Below are positions 10,219 to 21,276 of a stretch of DNA of 64,000 nucleotides, piece by piece. Numbering within the stretch: the stretch's first letter is position 1; every line of letters begins with the position of its first letter. Where the stretch lies: assembly GCA_021432635.1 (NCBI GenBank), contig MU270033.1, forward strand, positions 855,272 to 919,271, read 5' to 3'. This DNA is from Thozetella sp. PMI_491. Taxonomy: Eukaryota; Ascomycota; Sordariomycetes; Chaetosphaeriales; Chaetosphaeriaceae. The position numbers and the translations under genes are program-made. The notes under the pieces were generated by a model that worked only from the letters and a program-made list of their open reading frames with translations, did not search any database and was not told the DNA's origin.

Positions 10219-11567
10219 CTACATCCCTTCGACCAACACCCCGTTAATCTTGGTCATGCCCTTCGGCAGACCGGGGTTCCACTTCTCCGTGGCGGTCGGG
10301 TGCTTGTGGTGGGCGCGTTGCATCCGGCGGTTGTAATGCTCGTATGCCGTCATGCCTTGCTCGTAGCCTTCGCGAACCGGATTCTCCGGGGAGATGAATT
10401 GTGGAAGAGGCGAGACCAGTTCATCATTGTTGAGGCCAAAGAAGAAGGGGAGAGAGTACCGCGCCTTGCCGGTCTTGTTGCGCACCCGGTGCACCGTGCT
10501 CTGGTATGTGTCGTTGGTCAAGCGGGCCATCATGTCGCCCAGGTTGACGACAAAGGTCTGCGGTTCCAGCTTCGGCTTAATCCACTGGCCTGAGGCGTTG
10601 AACACCTCCAGAGACTCAATGTCGAAAGGATCTTGGGCAATCATAGTCATGACTAGACGGTTGCGGAGATAATAATTAGCATCGGGTGCATTGACTTGGA
10701 ACTGAGAGGGTTTGAAGGCCGTGTCAACTCACATTGGACGTCTGTGTGCGCTCCGAGGCCGGTCGACTCGTCATCATCGGGGGCTTGAGGAGGGTAGTAA
10801 AGTGCGCGGATACCAGCAACTGGGTACGAGGCCTTGTTGTCAAAATACGTCTCGTCAATCCCAATGACCTTAGCCATGACCTTGCTAAGCTTCCTCATCA
10901 ACCCAAGGCAAGCCGCGCGGTATTCTCGCATGGCTGGCTTAAAAAGAGGAGACTCTTCGTCCTCGGGCCACTGGTTCTTGCGATACAGGATCTCGGGCTG
11001 GTATCCGGCTCCTTCAGCGTCAAGCTCGGGCTCGTATCCGGTCGTCATAGACTCTTTCAGATCTGTGCCAAGCCGGCCGAATTAGTTCTGCTCGTCCTTA
11101 CGTGGTAGTTCCTCGGGATCGAACCCAAGAGTGATATTAGGAATGACTCGCGACGTACCTCCCTTCTTTAGTCGATCAACATTGGTATAGTACGGCTCCT
11201 CGTAGCCCATAAAGGAGGGGCTCAAGGACTGGTGGTACTTCTTCTTAACTTCCAAAGGAAGTTCAAAGAACTCCTTCGCGCCAGCAAACGCACGCTCAAC
11301 GATGGTCCAGTCGACGCCGTGGTTCTTGATAACAAAGAAGCCGACGCGTGTGCATGCATCTCGCAACTCCTCTATGAGCCGATCGAAATGTGCGGATGAG
11401 GCCGAATCTGAGTTAATGGGAGACAAGTCGATCACGGGGATCTTGTCGAACTGGCCGCCGACGCCCGAGCTAAGAGTACGGCTGATGCCTTGTGACAGCA
11501 CAAGCTTGCCGTCGATAATACCGGCGACTCCGGCCGCGACGGGCTCGGTAGTGGTTGTCTCGCTCAT
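10219..11567 (-). CDS. 2-oxoglutarate/Fe(II) oxygenase, paralog A
   Basis: Exons complement 11159-11567, 10733-11062 and 10219-10652 give 390 aa. The protein belongs to the isopenicillin-N-synthase-like group: a DIOX_N domain (IPVIDLSPIN, RVGFFVIKNHG) then the Fe(II)/2OG double-stranded helix. Fe ligands are His242 and Asp244 (AHTD) and His301 (VHRVRN); Arg311 in ARYS should bind 2-oxoglutarate. Intron phases and positions are the same as in the paralog at 12887-14170, supporting both models: the first intron uses a GTACGT donor and has a CTAAT branch point. The substrate is unknown. Its place beside the ureide genes suggests it oxidises a ring or side chain before hydrolysis, which is inference. 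Confidence 0.88.
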
Positions 11568-12886
11568 AGTGATATAGGAGGTGGGGTGTCTGATAAGGGA
11601 CGGCTACGATATCACCGAACAGAGAGGAAAAGTTCAGATATTCTGTTATTTGTTGACGGCTCTTGACAATGCCCTGGATAGCGTTGGGTCGCTGAGAGAC
11701 AGCTTAATATGTTCCAAGGCTTTGTGGCGGGAATGACCTCTACGGATACATGTGGCGTGGTTGTCGGGGCGGCGTATGGTGAAGCAGTCACCGAAGCACC
11801 GGCGGAGGCAAACCTCGCAGCGAGGAAGCTGGTACCACTGCCACCCGACGCCGGCGTGGATGTGTTCCCCCGCTGCCTTCCGCCTCCTTGGCCGCGAACT
11901 AACAATCTCTTATCGGAGCTTTGGGCGTGGCTCTAGTTATAGCGGGGTACCAACCTCCACTGCTTGTATGCAAATAAGACCCTTCTCGTGACATCCATAC
12001 AGCGCTAGCCCGTATCTCGTTAGACATTCTCTCGCTGCTTTGAATTCTCATTTACTCTCCCCTTTAACCTTATAGCGACGCTACCTCATCTACATGTTAT
12101 TATCATAAACGCCAGTCGCTCAACTACAGGGGTTTATAGCGGCCAAATAGCCCCATGGATAGTAAAGCGGCGGGAGTGTAGCCGCTTTAGTCTCCACTGT
12201 ACGAATCAGACCACACTAGATCTAGTGCTGTCGGCAAAAGCCGACTGAAGCCTGGATGGTAGACACCCCCCAGCGGAGGAGACATCGGCAACACCCTTCT
12301 ACTATAGTACGGGCATTAGGTCAAGCTGACGTGTATTGTGAAACTTCCGGCATCATATGTTTTGCGACGCCCTATGGGCGTATTGAGTCCTTAGGCTTAG
12401 CCGTCGGCGAAAGTCTATAGTCTATGAAGTGGTCTGGCTTGGGAGCTCAGTCATTTAGCCGAGATGGCCTGCCTTGCATTGTATAGGTACCTTATATCTA
12501 CTCACTTATCAGAGGGCTTCGGCTTGGGTCACCCTAGCCCTGCCATGCTGCCTAGGGCAATGGACATGACCCAGCGCCTGGCTACCCCGCTTGTGTTCCT
12601 CCACGATTCATTGCAGGCGGTTCTTTGGCCGTTGCCTATCGCGGCCAAAGAAAGGTGTGGTATGAAGTGCGCATTTTCGTCCTGGGCGGGCGACTTAGCA
12701 CAGAAACAAGCTGTAATGCTGCACAGCATGCGAGTTCGCATAGCCAGGAAAGTGACGGATCTTGACGCAATTTTGAGTATTTACGAGCTGAAGCCACCAT
12801 AAACACGACGGATACGCTCACGTATCAAATTTATGCCTAAGCGCGTCTCTTGATTAGGAGCTTATTCTAATCCGTGACCAGCCACG
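11568..12886. promoter_or_regulatory. Divergent intergenic region between the two oxygenase paralogs
   Basis: This 1319-bp stretch should contain both oxygenase promoters. A perfect 9-bp stem (TAAAGCGGC / GCCGCTTTA) with a 9-nt loop is at 12163-12189, and TCGGC-AAAA-GCCGA at about 12230-12244 is a palindrome of the kind bound by dimeric regulators. Frames at 11612-11905 and 12464-12802 show no family signature and were not called as genes. Confidence 0.35.
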
Positions 12887-14170
12887 ATGACTGTGAACTC
12901 GAACGGCGGCGGCAAGGCCGAAGTCCTAACCCTGCAGCAAGGCATTTCCCGCCGCCTCGCCACAGCTGCATCCGGGAACTTCACCAAGATTCCCGTCATC
13001 GACCTTGAGGCGCTTACGAATCCTTCAGCATCCGCCGAGGATAAGAACGAGCTGGTTGCTCAGGTTCGTGATGCTTGTACGAGGGTGGGGTTCTTTATCA
13101 TCAAGAACCACGGTATAGACTGGAAGATTGTTGAAGGTGCTTTTGAAGGCCTGGAAGAGTTTTTCAACTTGCCGCATGAGAAGAAGATGGAGATTCACCA
13201 GGACGCCTCTCCATCTTACATGGGCTATGAGCAAATGTACTACACCAACGTCGATGGGACGAAGAAAGGCGGTAGGTCGCTTTCTACGTCTCTCGCCTCT
13301 CCTCCAAAGCATGCTAAACCGTACAACAGACAAGAAGGAAGGTGTCAGCATAGCTTACAATCCGGAAATTGATCCGCAGGGTATTCCTAAGGCGGAGATC
13401 CCGGAGCTGCTGAGAAGGGAGAACTTCTGGCCAAAGCCAGAGGACTCTCCCAAGTTCCGGCGCGGCGTCGAGGCGTATCAAATTGCCTGCCTGGGCCTGA
13501 TGCGGAAACTCATCCGACTAATGGCGCTCGCCATCGGAGTTGAGGAAACTTTCTTCGACAAAAAGTCTACCTACCCAATTGCAAGCGTGCGGTGTCTCTA
13601 TTACCCGCCCCAAGAGCCCTCAAACGAGACCGAGACTGGTCTGGGTGCACATACCGATATCCAGCGTAAGTCATGGCTAGATGTAGTGTCGGAATCAGCC
13701 GGCCTGTATTCTAACTTGGGGACTCAGTGATGACCATGATTGCTCAGAAGCCCTACGATCAGCCGGCGCTTGAGGTGCTCAACGCCCAGGGCCAATGGAT
13801 CAAGCCTGTGCTGGAGGACCCAGAATGCTTCGTAGTGAACCTGAGCGATATGACGTCGCGGCTCACCAACGACGTGTTCCAAAGCACCATTCATCGCGTG
13901 CGCAATAACACGAACGGGGCCCAGTCGAGGTACTCGCTGCCCTTCTTTTTCGGACTAAACCAGGACGAAGTCACAACCACTTTACCCCAGTTTGTGACGG
14001 AGGAGAATCCGCTGCAGGAGAGATATGAACAGGGAATGACGGGGTTCGAGCACTACAACAACAGAATGCACAAGGCGCACCACAAGCATCCTCACTCTCA
14101 AGGTCAGGTTTCTGCTGCTCTGCCCGTTGGCATGAGCAGGGTGGATGGCATTGTGGTGGAGGGCTTGTAA
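12887..14170 (+). CDS. 2-oxoglutarate/Fe(II) oxygenase, paralog B
   Basis: Exons 12887-13271, 13330-13665 and 13728-14170 give 387 aa. It is clearly homologous along its full length to paralog A (shared QGISR, RDACTRVGFF, KNHG, GLGAHTD, MTMIAQ, GQWIKP, RYSLPFFFGLN, HHKHP). Fe ligands are His236 and Asp238 (AHTD) and His296 (IHRVRN); Arg308 in SRYS is the predicted 2OG contact. Both members keep all catalytic residues, so both are expected to be active. They are transcribed divergently and share the intervening promoter. Substrate is not readable from sequence; flavanone-dioxygenase-like labels from annotation would only reflect superfamily membership. Confidence 0.88.
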
Positions 14171-14872
14171 CGAGGAGACTGTTGCGTATATTTACCAAGC
14201 GTTCTTAAAAATTCTGATACCACAATCGCTCTTCTCTACTAGGTTTAACGAATCTCTACCTACATAGGGTTCCGAAGTGAAGCTACGAGAAAGCTACACC
14301 GAGCTACTGAGGATGGATCACGAAGCAGGTCACCGCTTAGAATAACGAGCTTTGAGAGTTCCCAATCTGTAATGATTCAGCTTTGTGCCACTTGACAGCG
14401 TACTGAGTATGCGCAGGTCAACCCGAACACCGTGTAAATCAGGGGGCATAGGTGGTGTGGTGTACTAAGATGCTAGACTGTGCTAGACCCACTAGAACAA
14501 AGACGTGGAGAACCACTAAAGCCAAAATCCCTGCGAATTCATCACCCACTTTAGTACGTAAGGTAGGCACTTTGTTATCGGAGATCCACCGGTGGTGGCC
14601 GCGTAAAGGGGAAAACATTGCCCCTGATAGGCCGTTGTTACCACGAGATAAGCCCACTGATCGTCGGTTCTACGCCCCCTGCCTACTACATTCTCACCCA
14701 GATAACAAACGCCCGGGGGAAAGAAGCACTTGAACCAAAGCTCTAGCTCCGAATCCGCCGCCTAAAAGTCGGCCGAGACATCGCATAGACTTCAGGTCGC
14801 CGGGAATATCAATACCCTCTCTGACCTTTGCGAATTGAAGACGCATCAGCTCTCGGCATCAGATTCGCCAAC
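14171..14872. promoter_or_regulatory. Intergenic with MFS permease promoter element
   Basis: The region contains TCGGCCGA-GA-CATCGCA at 14769-14785, about 90 bp before the permease ATG, matching the element at 5720-5736 upstream of the carbamoylase. Nothing else in this 700-bp stretch could be assigned. Confidence 0.4.
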
Positions 14873-16477
14873 ATGTTTTTCTTCACCAAGGCCAGAGAGA
14901 TTGTCTGGGGCAAGCCCGCCGCAACGAAGGAAGAGCGGCGTCTGGTTATGAAGCTGGACGCCATGATTCTGACGTTCGTGTGCCTCATGTATTGGGTCAA
15001 CTATCTGGACCGATCCAACCTGAACAATGCATACGTCTCTGGGCTCAAGGAGGATTTGGGCATGTACGGAACCGAGCTGAACCAAATCAACTCGGTCTTC
15101 TACGTCGGGTACACTTTGGGTCAGATCCCGAACAACATAGCCTTGCAGAAGATCCCGCCTCACCTCTACTTCGCCACAGCCATCACCATCTGGGGCTTCT
15201 TCACTCTCGGCACCGCCTTTGTCACAACCTGGCAGCAGGTAATGGCTCTGCGCTTCTGCGAAGGCCTCTTTGAGTCCGCCACTTTTGTCGGCACGCATTA
15301 CGTGCTCGGCAGTTGGTACAACGCCGAGGAACTTGGCAAGCGAACTGCCGTGTTTGCCGCCTCGGGCGTGATTGGCAACATGTTTTCGGGAATCCTCCAG
15401 GGAGCCATCTACACAAATCTATGTACGTTTGCACCAGCCCACGCCCCTCATCATACAATGCTCCCCACATCCGTCTACATTACCTGAGCTTCACGATGCC
15501 GCGTAACTCGAGCTAACCACGGTCCTTATAGCGGGTCTTCACGGACTGAAGGGATGGCGATGGCTGTTTATCATCGACTTTCTCATTACCATACCCGTGG
15601 CTATCTTCGGCTTCTTTATCTTCCCCGGGCACCCGGAGACCATGCGGACGAATCTACTTACGGACAGCGAAAAGCGCCTAGCGATTGAGCGCATTCCTGA
15701 GCCAACGATCAAGCGAGGAAAGCTGGATTGGGCGCTCGCCAAGCGTGTGGTGACTAGCTGGGAGTTTTACCTCCTCCCTCTATTGGCGCTGCTTGGGGGC
15801 GATACCGAAATGTACGCCGACAACTCAATCCTGGCGCTGTGGCTCAAGAGTCTGGGCACGTATACCGTGCAGCAGATCAACTACATGCCGACGGCCGTGT
15901 ACGCTCTCGCTGCTGTCTCGATCCTTGTCTGCAGTTGGTATGCCGACTACTTCCGCAACCGAAACGGCCGTGTCCATGTTGGCATATTCCTCTCCATCAC
16001 GGCCATCATTAGTGGCGCCATTATGCTTAAGCCACCAAATCACGGGGCCAAGTTCTTTGCTCTCTACCTGAACGGTATCGAACTGGGATATCGTGCGGTG
16101 ACCTTCGCCTGGGCCAACGAGATCATGCGAATGGACGATGGGAAGCGAGCCATCGTCATCGGCATGATGAATGCCATGAGTAAGAACAAATCCTTGTATC
16201 TTAGTATAGTCCCAGTACTAACCCGGTTGCAGCCATTGCTTTCTACATCTTCTGGACGCTACTTTTCTACAACACCACGCAGGGACCGGACTGGTATATG
16301 GGGAACATTGCCATGATTTGCACCGGAGTAGCCATGATCTTTTCCGCTCTTGCTGTGCGGTTCATGGAGCGGCGATCTAAGTTGCAGGCAGATGTAATTG
16401 AGGCGGAGGCGGAGGCGAGCAGCGATATCGTGAAGCCTTACCAAGCGACCAAGGTCACCTCCAAGGACTTGCCTTGA
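14873..16477 (+). CDS. MFS permease, Dal5/allantoate (anion:cation symporter) type
   Basis: Exons 14873-15422, 15532-16179 and 16233-16477 encode 480 aa. The family imports organic anions such as allantoate, ureidosuccinate and vitamins at the plasma membrane. Typical features are RRLVMKLDAMIL before the first helix, the YLDRSNLNNAYVSGL segment after it, then GYTLGQIPNN, FCEGLFESATFVG, WRWLFIIDF and a GHPET-type loop between the two six-helix halves. The ATG at 14873 is preferred over an in-frame TTG upstream. The last exon restores NAMTIAFYIFWTLLF and ends in an acidic tail. Within the cluster it is the obvious importer for a ureide, hydantoin or N-carbamoyl compound. Confidence 0.87.
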
Positions 16478-16762
16478 TGGGGATTGAGTGGTAGCAGCAA
16501 CAATACGAGGTATAACTTCAATTTATGAGATTCAATTTATGTAAGGCCAAGTTCGTGACTACTGCCTTGACTGGACGGCCAACTCCCGGGCAATGAGATA
16601 CTTGAGTGGGCGTGGGGAGTGGACTCTGGGCATAATTCTTGGCAGCGTGGCTTGGTCTGCCGGTTGGCGCTAAATAGGTCCGTACATATGTAGTTCAGTA
16701 GTCAATTTGATGTGCTTCGCAAGGGAAAGTCCGGAGAAGGTCGACACGTTATTAGAGAAGTT

Positions 16763-17786
16763 ATGACGTCCGCTCCAACTGAGCTGCAGCTCCCCGTCGA
16801 GGCACCAGACAAGGAGGCGGCAATCAATCGAAGCCCATATGCGGACTTCGCCGCGGTGGAAGCGGCGCGATCCGCGTATCATCGCCAGGCCATGTGGAAT
16901 TTGTCCAAGTCACCAAACCCTGGCTGGCAGCCCGGAGACGGCGCAAACGATGATGACTGGAAGAACCACAGATTCATGGCTATCGACCCATATGAGCTAG
17001 GAAGAGACCTTGCACTCAACTACAAACTGATGATCTCAGCAACGGTGCCTCGCCCGATCGCTTTGGTGAGCACGCTCACGGTTGACGGGAAAAATCGCAA
17101 TCTCGCGCCGTTCTCGTACTTCCAGAATGTTACCACCGACGTAGGCCATTCTTATTCTTACAAGCTGTGGTACTTCTCTCCGCTTGCTGACAGCCGCGCG
17201 GGAAGCCACCGCTGTATTCGCTCTCTTTTACAGGTCGTCAAGCCAGCGACACCGTTCAGAACATTTTAGTTACGAAGGAATGCTGCATCAGCCTGACCAG
17301 TGACTGGATCATCGAGTACGCGAGGAGTTCGAAATGGCAATGGAAAATACGTCTAACACTGTCACTAGGGCAGCAAACTTTACCTCCGTGAACACTCCTC
17401 CACACATCTCGGAGTGGAAGCTCTCTGGCCTCACCCCGGTCATGGGGCAGATAGTCAAGGCACCATACGTAGCCGAGTCCCCATACTCGGTTGAGTACAA
17501 ATACTATTCGCACCAAGATTTCTACAGTCGCGTCGAGCCTGGCGTGCGGACTGCGACCACGATCCTGGTGGAGATCGTCAAGTTCCATATCTGGGAAGAC
17601 GCGATAGGAGCAGATCGGGCGACGGCAGACATACCAAAACTTCGACCGGTGTTCCGGTGCGGCGGGATTATGTACGGCACCGCGTTTGACGGGTTCGAGA
17701 TTCCTCGGCCAGAGGCGCTCCGAAAGCTCAGGGGTGATCAGAAAGTCGACAAGATCTCGAGAGGACAAATGGAGACCGATAGTTAG
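16763..17786 (+). CDS. Flavin-reductase-like domain protein (FMN-binding split barrel)
   Basis: Exons 16763-17140, 17206-17315 and 17369-17786 give 301 aa. The first intron acceptor chosen is GGGAAG, not the GACAG overlapping the branch point, because it restores NVTTDPPLYSLSFTG, the conserved strand of the family. The domain covers roughly residues 85-270: TVPRPIALVSTL, LAPFSYFQNV, then NILVTKECCISL, AANFTSVNTPP and LSGLTPV. These are DIM6/NTAB-type flavoproteins that bind FMN and act as reductases or oxygenases. Being at the far end of the ureide cluster, it may reduce flavin or perform a redox step on an intermediate; this is inferred. Confidence 0.8.
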
Positions 17787-18583
17787 AACAGGTGCATAAT
17801 TAATCTTTTCACATGCCCGAACAGAACTGTGAGAGGAATTTCTAGTGTTCAATATTGGCATCGCGAGGTGCAGGCCTCCTAGAGTAGGCCAAAGCCTATA
17901 CAGCGGCCCCGTACTCTTCCCTCGTGGCTACAAGGAGAACCCTCATGTTGGGTTGGCCTTCTGTGCATCTTTCTTCGAAGGCTTGTTGTTCCTAAGCCCC
18001 TGAGTAAGTAATTATAGCAGCATGAACATGAAGTCAATTTCTGATCGATATATTGGATGCCATTTTTTGTCTACATGAAGTATGCGACTATGCGTGGATA
18101 CATGGAGCTAGTCCGATAAGCTGCAAGGACGTTGAGGCTGGTTAGACTGGGGTGTCTATTGGACGGCCAAGGGGGAGATTCTGACGGCCAACCTTCGCCC
18201 CGCAAGTGGAGCGAATGGTGGAGACACGGCCAACACACCCCAAACCCAACTACAAGGTATCCCCAGAAGCAGAGAAACTACCCATCTGCCCAGTTTTGCG
18301 GGGGGGTAGAAAGAGGAGTGCTGAGGGGAACGCATTATCAAAATGCATATTCGCGTTCATGCTGCAACAACGACATGTCACCGAAACTAAAAGTCTGGGC
18401 GACAAGCTGTTGGCTAAGCAGAATCTGGGCATCGGTCTGGGCATACGACCCTGGCGGGATGCGATGAGCAGGGAGGGTACAACGGTTGGATATATCAATT
18501 CAGACAGAGCAATACAATCGATGAAGCTATCCTCCTACTGCGTCTACTATACCTTGTTCTCCCTACTCTCGTGAATCGTGAAC
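17787..18583. other. Intergenic, no gene recognised
   Basis: About 800 bp follow the flavin-reductase gene. Short frames near 18132-18574 have no recognisable domain, and no repeat or RNA gene was seen. Confidence 0.35.
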
Positions 18584-18829
18584 ATGGCGGTTGCAGCGGA
18601 TATCGTGAAGTCCCCAGCGGATAGGTCTTTTGTCCTGGCCACGGACCAGAAGGAGAAACCGGGTGATGTCGAAAGTACTGATAAATCCAGCATTGCAGTT
18701 GGCGACGTCCAAGGTGAGCTCGTGCGACTTGTGAGCAGTATGCCTTGTTTTCACCCATCGCTCAGTCTGCCTGTGAGTACTAAGGAGCAAGCACAGCAAT
18801 ATTTGTTGAATCAATATCAAGAAGGATAA
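18584..18829 (+). pseudogene. Short ORF, possibly the 5' remnant of a larger gene
   Basis: An ATG at 18584 opens 81 codons with a charged, hydrophilic start (MAVAADIVKSPADRS, then KPGDVESTDKSSIAVGDVQ), the kind of N-terminal tail that precedes the first helix of fungal permeases. A GTGAGC donor follows DVQ and a CACAG acceptor lies near 18796, so a small spliced form is also possible. No downstream domain is present before the convergent laccase gene. It may be a truncated permease or a genuine small protein; function is unknown. Confidence 0.25.
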
Positions 18830-19011
18830 TGCACTGTTGGAACGTTTGCGTTGTGATCTGTTCATTGCCTCGATGTGCTGGCATGCAACCTTGCCTAGCA
18901 ACCCTTGCCACCCAATTCGGTTATAAAAATAAGCCGTCCCCATGAGAATTAAATATTAACAATAACAATGGTAGAATTGAAGCCCTTCCGTCGGGTCGCG
19001 CCGCGGTCCCA

Positions 19012-21160
19012 TTAGTACTTGCCCGTGCGGACCTTGAGGCCAGAGTCCTGCTGCTGGAAGGGATCTCGCGAGGGGTAGTAAGCTCGCCACGAGTTGCAGT
19101 TCTGGTCAAAGGCAGCCTTGTCTGTAGCGGACACGCCGTTCTTGAAATCCACGGCTCGCTCGACGAAATCAACACCGAGACCACCGGATATGTGCCAAGC
19201 GATGTGGCAATGCATGAGCCACGAACCGGGGTTGTCGGTGCGGAAAGCCAGCACGATCCAGCCGTGAGGCGGGAGCATAGTAACGTCGCGGCGAACGGGA
19301 TTGGAGCTCTTGAGCCCGGGACCATCCGTGGCCGCGTTGTACTTGAACACAGGCTGAGCCAACGCCCCGCTGTCCGGCGACCGACCCACGAGAACGAAAT
19401 CATGTCCGTGAAGATGAATAGGGTGCTGTTGTCGAGCCTGTTAGCCATTCGGCTCTGCACACGCACAGTAGCCACAGGTTCTCTTACCGGAAGAGCAAAT
19501 CCACCATCTGGGTCGTTCTCGATGAGCCAGAATGCCCACTGGGAGTCGGAAGTTAGCCATCGCTTGTGGACTCCTCATGGGGGATACGCAATGGGCCATG
19601 GATGGCATACCTGGTTTACTTGGTTGGCCTGGATGACATTCTCATTCTGAGGGTACGATGTATTTCCTTCAAGGACGTACTGGTCGACCGGCTTGTTCCA
19701 GTCGACGCGGATAGCAGACCCGTTAACCAGCCACGTGAAGGTCGGAGGGGTCGTGCCGCCAGTGTCCAGGTGGATGGGAATGGTGTCAGTGATGTTAGGG
19801 CTGAAAGTGCTGACAGGAACAGTCCTTTGGACGACGGGGGTAAGGTTGAAGAGGTCAAGACATTGATGATCCGGGGGGACCACGCCTGGGTTTGTAGGCA
19901 GGCCGCCGGCGGCGCCGGCATAGTGGAAGATGGCTGCAGGAGTGGGGTTGACCGAACTGCCGCACAAGCCACTGCCGCCGAACGTAACATTGAACCAATA
20001 GTTCCCGGGAGTCTGACTTGCATCAATGGTGACGTCGTAGCGCTGACCGATGGCAACAAACAGGCTATTGACGGTGTAGGAATTCACGGGGACGAAATCG
20101 GTGCCAATAATCGTCATGGTATGGCCCACAAGCGACAGTTGGAAGTGGTTCTCGGCGGAAGTGTTGATGATGCGAAGGCGATGGCGCTTTCCAGGGGTGA
20201 GGGTCACATTTGCGTACTTGCCCGCACCAGTGGTAGGGTGGACATTAGTGCCGTTGAAAAGAACGTTGTCGCTCTGCGGAGCTCCGTTGTTCTTGGTGAA
20301 CTCGACGAGACGGTCCGCCGTGTCGTAGTAGTAGTCGGTGATAGGGAACACTCCCAGATCGACATCGTACGGCAGTGAGGCCGGCCCGTTGATCTGGATG
20401 GTGCCGACGACGCCATTGGCATACTGAGCGGAAAAGTGCGAGTGGTACCACGATGATCCGTACTGGAGAGCGCGGAACGTGTACACCTTGCTGGTGCCGG
20501 GCGCGATGGGGCATTCCGTGGCGCCGTTGGCGCCATCGGCAAGATTGGTGTTCAGCTGACGAATACCGTGCCAGTGGATGGAGGTCCTGCCACCGCATGA
20601 GAAAAATGAACTTTCTCGGGAACCGTTTCGCATCTTTTTGAGTGCTTACCCGTTGGTCTGCAGGCTGTTTTTGACCGTAATTTGAATGGTGTCACCCCAG
20701 TCAGCGACAATTGTAGGTCCAGGAAACGTGTCTACCAGCTATCAGCAGGAGGTCCTATGCCGCTAGCTCGAAACGACAGGCTGAAGTTCTTACTGTTGAT
20801 CAACATAGCCTTAGCCCTTACGACACCATCAGGGCCGGTCCAGTTGTCATGCTCGGTGATCTCCAGGTTGTACTGTTACAGGCATAAGTTTCCAGGATGT
20901 TTATAGCAGACTCTGCCTCCCATAGACAAGTTACTCACGGTTCGCACTACGTTGGTGACTGGAGTGCTGGTCTCGTAGTCGGTATTGATATCAAAACCAG
21001 TCGTCCAGCACGCACGGTTAGAAGGCGTGTTGCAAGTGGACGCACGAGGCATGATGGGAGCGAGAAGTGGAAGCTCCTCAGAAGGAGCAGGGGCGCCATA
21101 GGCAAACCGAGGGGCAAGAGTGCCTAGGGAAAGGAAAATGGAAACACCAGAGAGCAGCAT
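19012..21160 (-). CDS. Secreted laccase (multicopper oxidase)
   Basis: Exons complement 20939-21160, 20794-20872, 20650-20731, 19611-20586, 19488-19538 and 19012-19425 give 607 aa. A signal peptide (about residues 1-22) is followed by CNTPSNRACW, typical of ascomycete laccases. The four copper-binding blocks are intact: HWHG (His132, His134), WYHSHFSAQY, HPIHLHGHDF and HCHIAWH. Three cupredoxin domains and many N-glycosylation sequons (NVT, NTS, NGT, NIT) are visible. The enzyme oxidises phenols with reduction of O2 to water outside the cell. The tail GLKVRTGKY is shorter than the C-terminal extension of Melanocarpus or Neurospora laccases as I remember them. It is probably unrelated to the ureide cluster. 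Confidence 0.93.
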
Positions 21161-21268
21161 CGTGAAGGGAGGGCCACTTGGGCAGAGGTGAGAGGGGCCG
21201 AAGGACTTGAGACTAGCTCGATGATGGCTTACAGCTCCTATCGTGAGGCCATTAACGGGGCGTGGAGG

Positions 21269-21276
21269 CTTTTATA
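21269..21276 (-). promoter_or_regulatory. TATA box of the laccase gene
   Basis: TATAAAAG on the minus strand lies about 110 bp upstream of the laccase ATG, a normal distance for a fungal core promoter. No mapped transcript start supports it. Confidence 0.5.

Noticed and set aside
17190-17192. GACAG as the acceptor of the first intron in the flavin-reductase-like gene
   Set aside because: It overlaps the probable branch point GCTGAC; the next AG, 14 nt further, restores the conserved DPPLYSLSF strand.
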